Part shown: piece by piece, positions 62,934-64,000 of the stretch
How the letters are laid out: each line of letters opens with the position of its first letter
How positions within the stretch are numbered: the stretch's first letter is position 1
Assembly (NCBI RefSeq): GCF_002736145.1
Contig: NZ_CP024160.1
Coordinates: 2,232,001-2,296,000 of the forward strand
Length of the DNA: 64,000 nt
Reading direction: 5' to 3'
DNA from: Collinsella aerofaciens
GTDB taxonomy: Bacteria > Actinomycetota > Coriobacteriia > Coriobacteriales > Coriobacteriaceae
Program-made: the position numbers and the translations under genes
Notes under the pieces: model-generated
What the model saw: the letters and a program-made list of their open reading frames with translations, nothing else
Database searches by the model: none
Told to the model about the DNA's origin: nothing

Positions 62934-64000
62934 CTATTCCTCCGCCTCTCGCGCCGCCCGGCGCATCTCGCGCTCGGCGACCTCTGCGGGCTTGGTGTTC
63001 CACAGGTCGTAGAGCGGGCCTTTCGGGAAGTCGTCGGTGATGGGCACGCGGATCCCGGCGCTGATGAGCAGGCCCTCGCCGGGCTTGACGGCGTCGCCGA
63101 TGTAGCCGCGCTCCGTGGCGGAGAGCTGGAGCATCTCCGCCCACGCGTCGAGGTCGGCGGTGGACTGCTTGTGCAGCAGGAAGAACTCGGAGTTGAGCAC
63201 CATGTCGCGGGCCTCGGCGTTGGCCAGCATGTGGCTCGTGTTCTGGCTGATGCCGGTGCAGATGAGGCCGAACTTGCGCCCCTCGCGCCACAGGCGGGCG
63301 AAGTACTCGACCACCGTCGGGTGCGCGAAGAGGCTCTGCACCTCGTCGATGTAGAGCCATGTGTAGTTGGGGCGCGGCGGCGTGACCATCACGCGGTTGC
63401 GCACCATCTCGAGCGCCGTGATCATGCCGAACACGCGCATGTTCTGGCCGAGCCCGTGCATGTCGATGTTGGTGATGCGGTTGTCGAGCGCCACGTTGCT
63501 CTGGCCGTTGAAGAAGGAGAACGCGCCCTTCACGTAGCGCTCGTAGCGCAGCGCGATGTCGGCAGCCTCGGGCTCGGGCTGAGCGAGCAGCGCCGCGTGG
63601 AAGTCGCCGAGCGTGGGCAGGCGGCCGTCCCTCGCGCACTCCCGGTACGCCTCGCCGACGCAGCGGGCGATGATCGAGCGGTCGCGCTCCGGCAGGCCCT
63701 CGCGCCCCTCGGCCATGAGCGCGCTCGAGAGCGCGAGCACCGCGTCGGTCTTGTACGCGAGCTTGGCGGCGTCGGCGCGGTCCGCGACGTCGGCGGTGTC
63801 GAGGGGGTTGAGCACCGCCGAGCATCCCGGGGCGAGCTCGACGTTCGCGCCGCCGAGCGCGCCGACGAGGTTGCCGTACTCGCCGGCCGGGTCGAAGATC
63901 ACCACCTCGTCCTCGGGGTGCGCGAGAACGGTGTTGGTTATCTCGCGCTTCACCGAGAAGCTCTTGCCCGAGCCGGGCTTGCCGCACACGAAGCCCATGG
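62934..64000 (-). CDS. VirB4-like conjugation ATPase, C-terminal part
   Basis: The gene runs off the right edge, so only about 355 C-terminal residues are seen. Walker A is GFVCGKPGSGKSFSVKREI at the start of the visible part, Walker B is TWLYIDEVQSLFAHP near 240, and motif GQNMRVFGMITALEMV with ICTGISQNTSHML follow the usual VirB4 pattern. The protein powers assembly of the secretion channel. It precedes the hydrolase gene by two bases. Upstream components are outside the window. Confidence 0.92.
   Translation of the reverse strand, partial: MGFVCGKPGSGKSFSVKREITNTVLAHPEDEVVIFDPAGEYGNLVGALGGANVELAPGCSAVLNPLDTADVADRADAAKLAYKTDAVLALSSALMAEGREGLPERDRSIIARCVGEAYRECARDGRLPTLGDFHAALLAQPEPEAADIALRYERYVKGAFSFFNGQSNVALDNRITNIDMHGLGQNMRVFGMITALEMVRNRVMVTPPRPNYTWLYIDEVQSLFAHPTVVEYFARLWREGRKFGLICTGISQNTSHMLANAEARDMVLNSEFFLLHKQSTADLDAWAEMLQLSATERGYIGDAVKPGEGLLISAGIRVPITDDFPKGPLYDLWNTKPAEVAEREMRRAAREAEE

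Larger units (their letters stand above)
32034..64000. mobile_element. integrative and conjugative element downstream of guaA (right end outside window)
   Basis: From just after guaA the content changes from housekeeping genes to integrase/excisionase/repressor, restriction and defence genes, tet(W), ParAB, relaxase, a mef/msr-like operon and a type IV secretion operon with VirB4, TrbL-like protein, hydrolase, surface protein and sortase. This set defines a conjugative element of the broad type found in gut Firmicutes and Coriobacteriia. The left end is placed between the guaA stop and 32,650. The exact attachment core was not identified. The right end and coupling protein are not in view. 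Confidence 0.85.

Overview
The window is a high-GC chromosome segment from an actinobacterium of class Coriobacteriia, most like Collinsella. This is inferred from codon use, the type III glutamine synthetase, the fused MurT-GatD gene, the short MetH plus separate activation protein, and the tandem glycerol-dehydrogenase-like genes; no 16S gene is present to confirm it. It has two halves: an ordinary chromosome (about 1-32,030) and an integrated conjugative element that runs off the right edge (about 32,034-64,000).

Chromosome half. At the left edge are a partial SARP-type regulator, YhbY, a class I methyltransferase and a UPF0210 protein. A minus-strand methionine/one-carbon operon follows (metF, a stand-alone methionine synthase activation protein, a short metH). 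Type III glutamine synthetase comes next, with GlnR-like boxes upstream. A GntR-controlled alpha-glucoside locus contains a GH4 6-phospho-alpha-glucosidase and a PTS EIIBC, with a serine hydrolase beyond it. Then come tRNA-Glu(UUC), a fused lipid II amidation enzyme (MurT-GatD), two helical-repeat proteins of unknown role, an iron-type alcohol dehydrogenase, two glycerol-dehydrogenase-like paralogues, a polyferredoxin, YchF, a DUF1648 membrane protein, a small divergent XRE pair, asparaginase and guaA. Two REP-like palindromes share one core design, and one MITE-like inverted-repeat element is visible.

Element half. A tyrosine integrase, excisionase-like protein and divergent XRE repressor sit just downstream of guaA, a known integration hotspot. 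Between guaA and the repressor, a decamer close to GGGGAGTAAA recurs in both orientations. A 16-bp operator (CGTAC-N6-GTACG) lies in the repressor/excisionase promoter region and again upstream of parA, suggesting one repressor controls both excision and maintenance/transfer genes. Cargo comes next: a DUF262/DUF1524 defence protein, a DUF4238 protein, and a type III restriction system with an intact Res. Its Mod gene is cut off by a lower-GC segment carrying tet(W), complete with leader peptide and attenuator, and a serine-recombinase remnant. A maintenance/mobilisation block follows (YraN-like protein, ParA, ParB, candidate oriT, MobC-like protein, MobP-type relaxase).

A second cargo insertion of about 3.66 kb, carrying a mef/msr(D)-like macrolide efflux and ribosome-protection operon with its own leader peptide and attenuator, splits an unrecognised gene. 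The gene halves now lie at 49,764-50,207 and 53,870-54,592, with GCACCCCC at both junctions. That gene and its upstream neighbour (54,604-55,335) form an undescribed-looking two-gene module. The rest is a minus-strand type IV secretion operon: VirB4, a two-domain cell-wall hydrolase, a membrane-anchored protein, a TrbL/VirB6-like channel protein, a VaFE surface protein with an unusual sorting signal, a class B sortase and a tiny membrane peptide.
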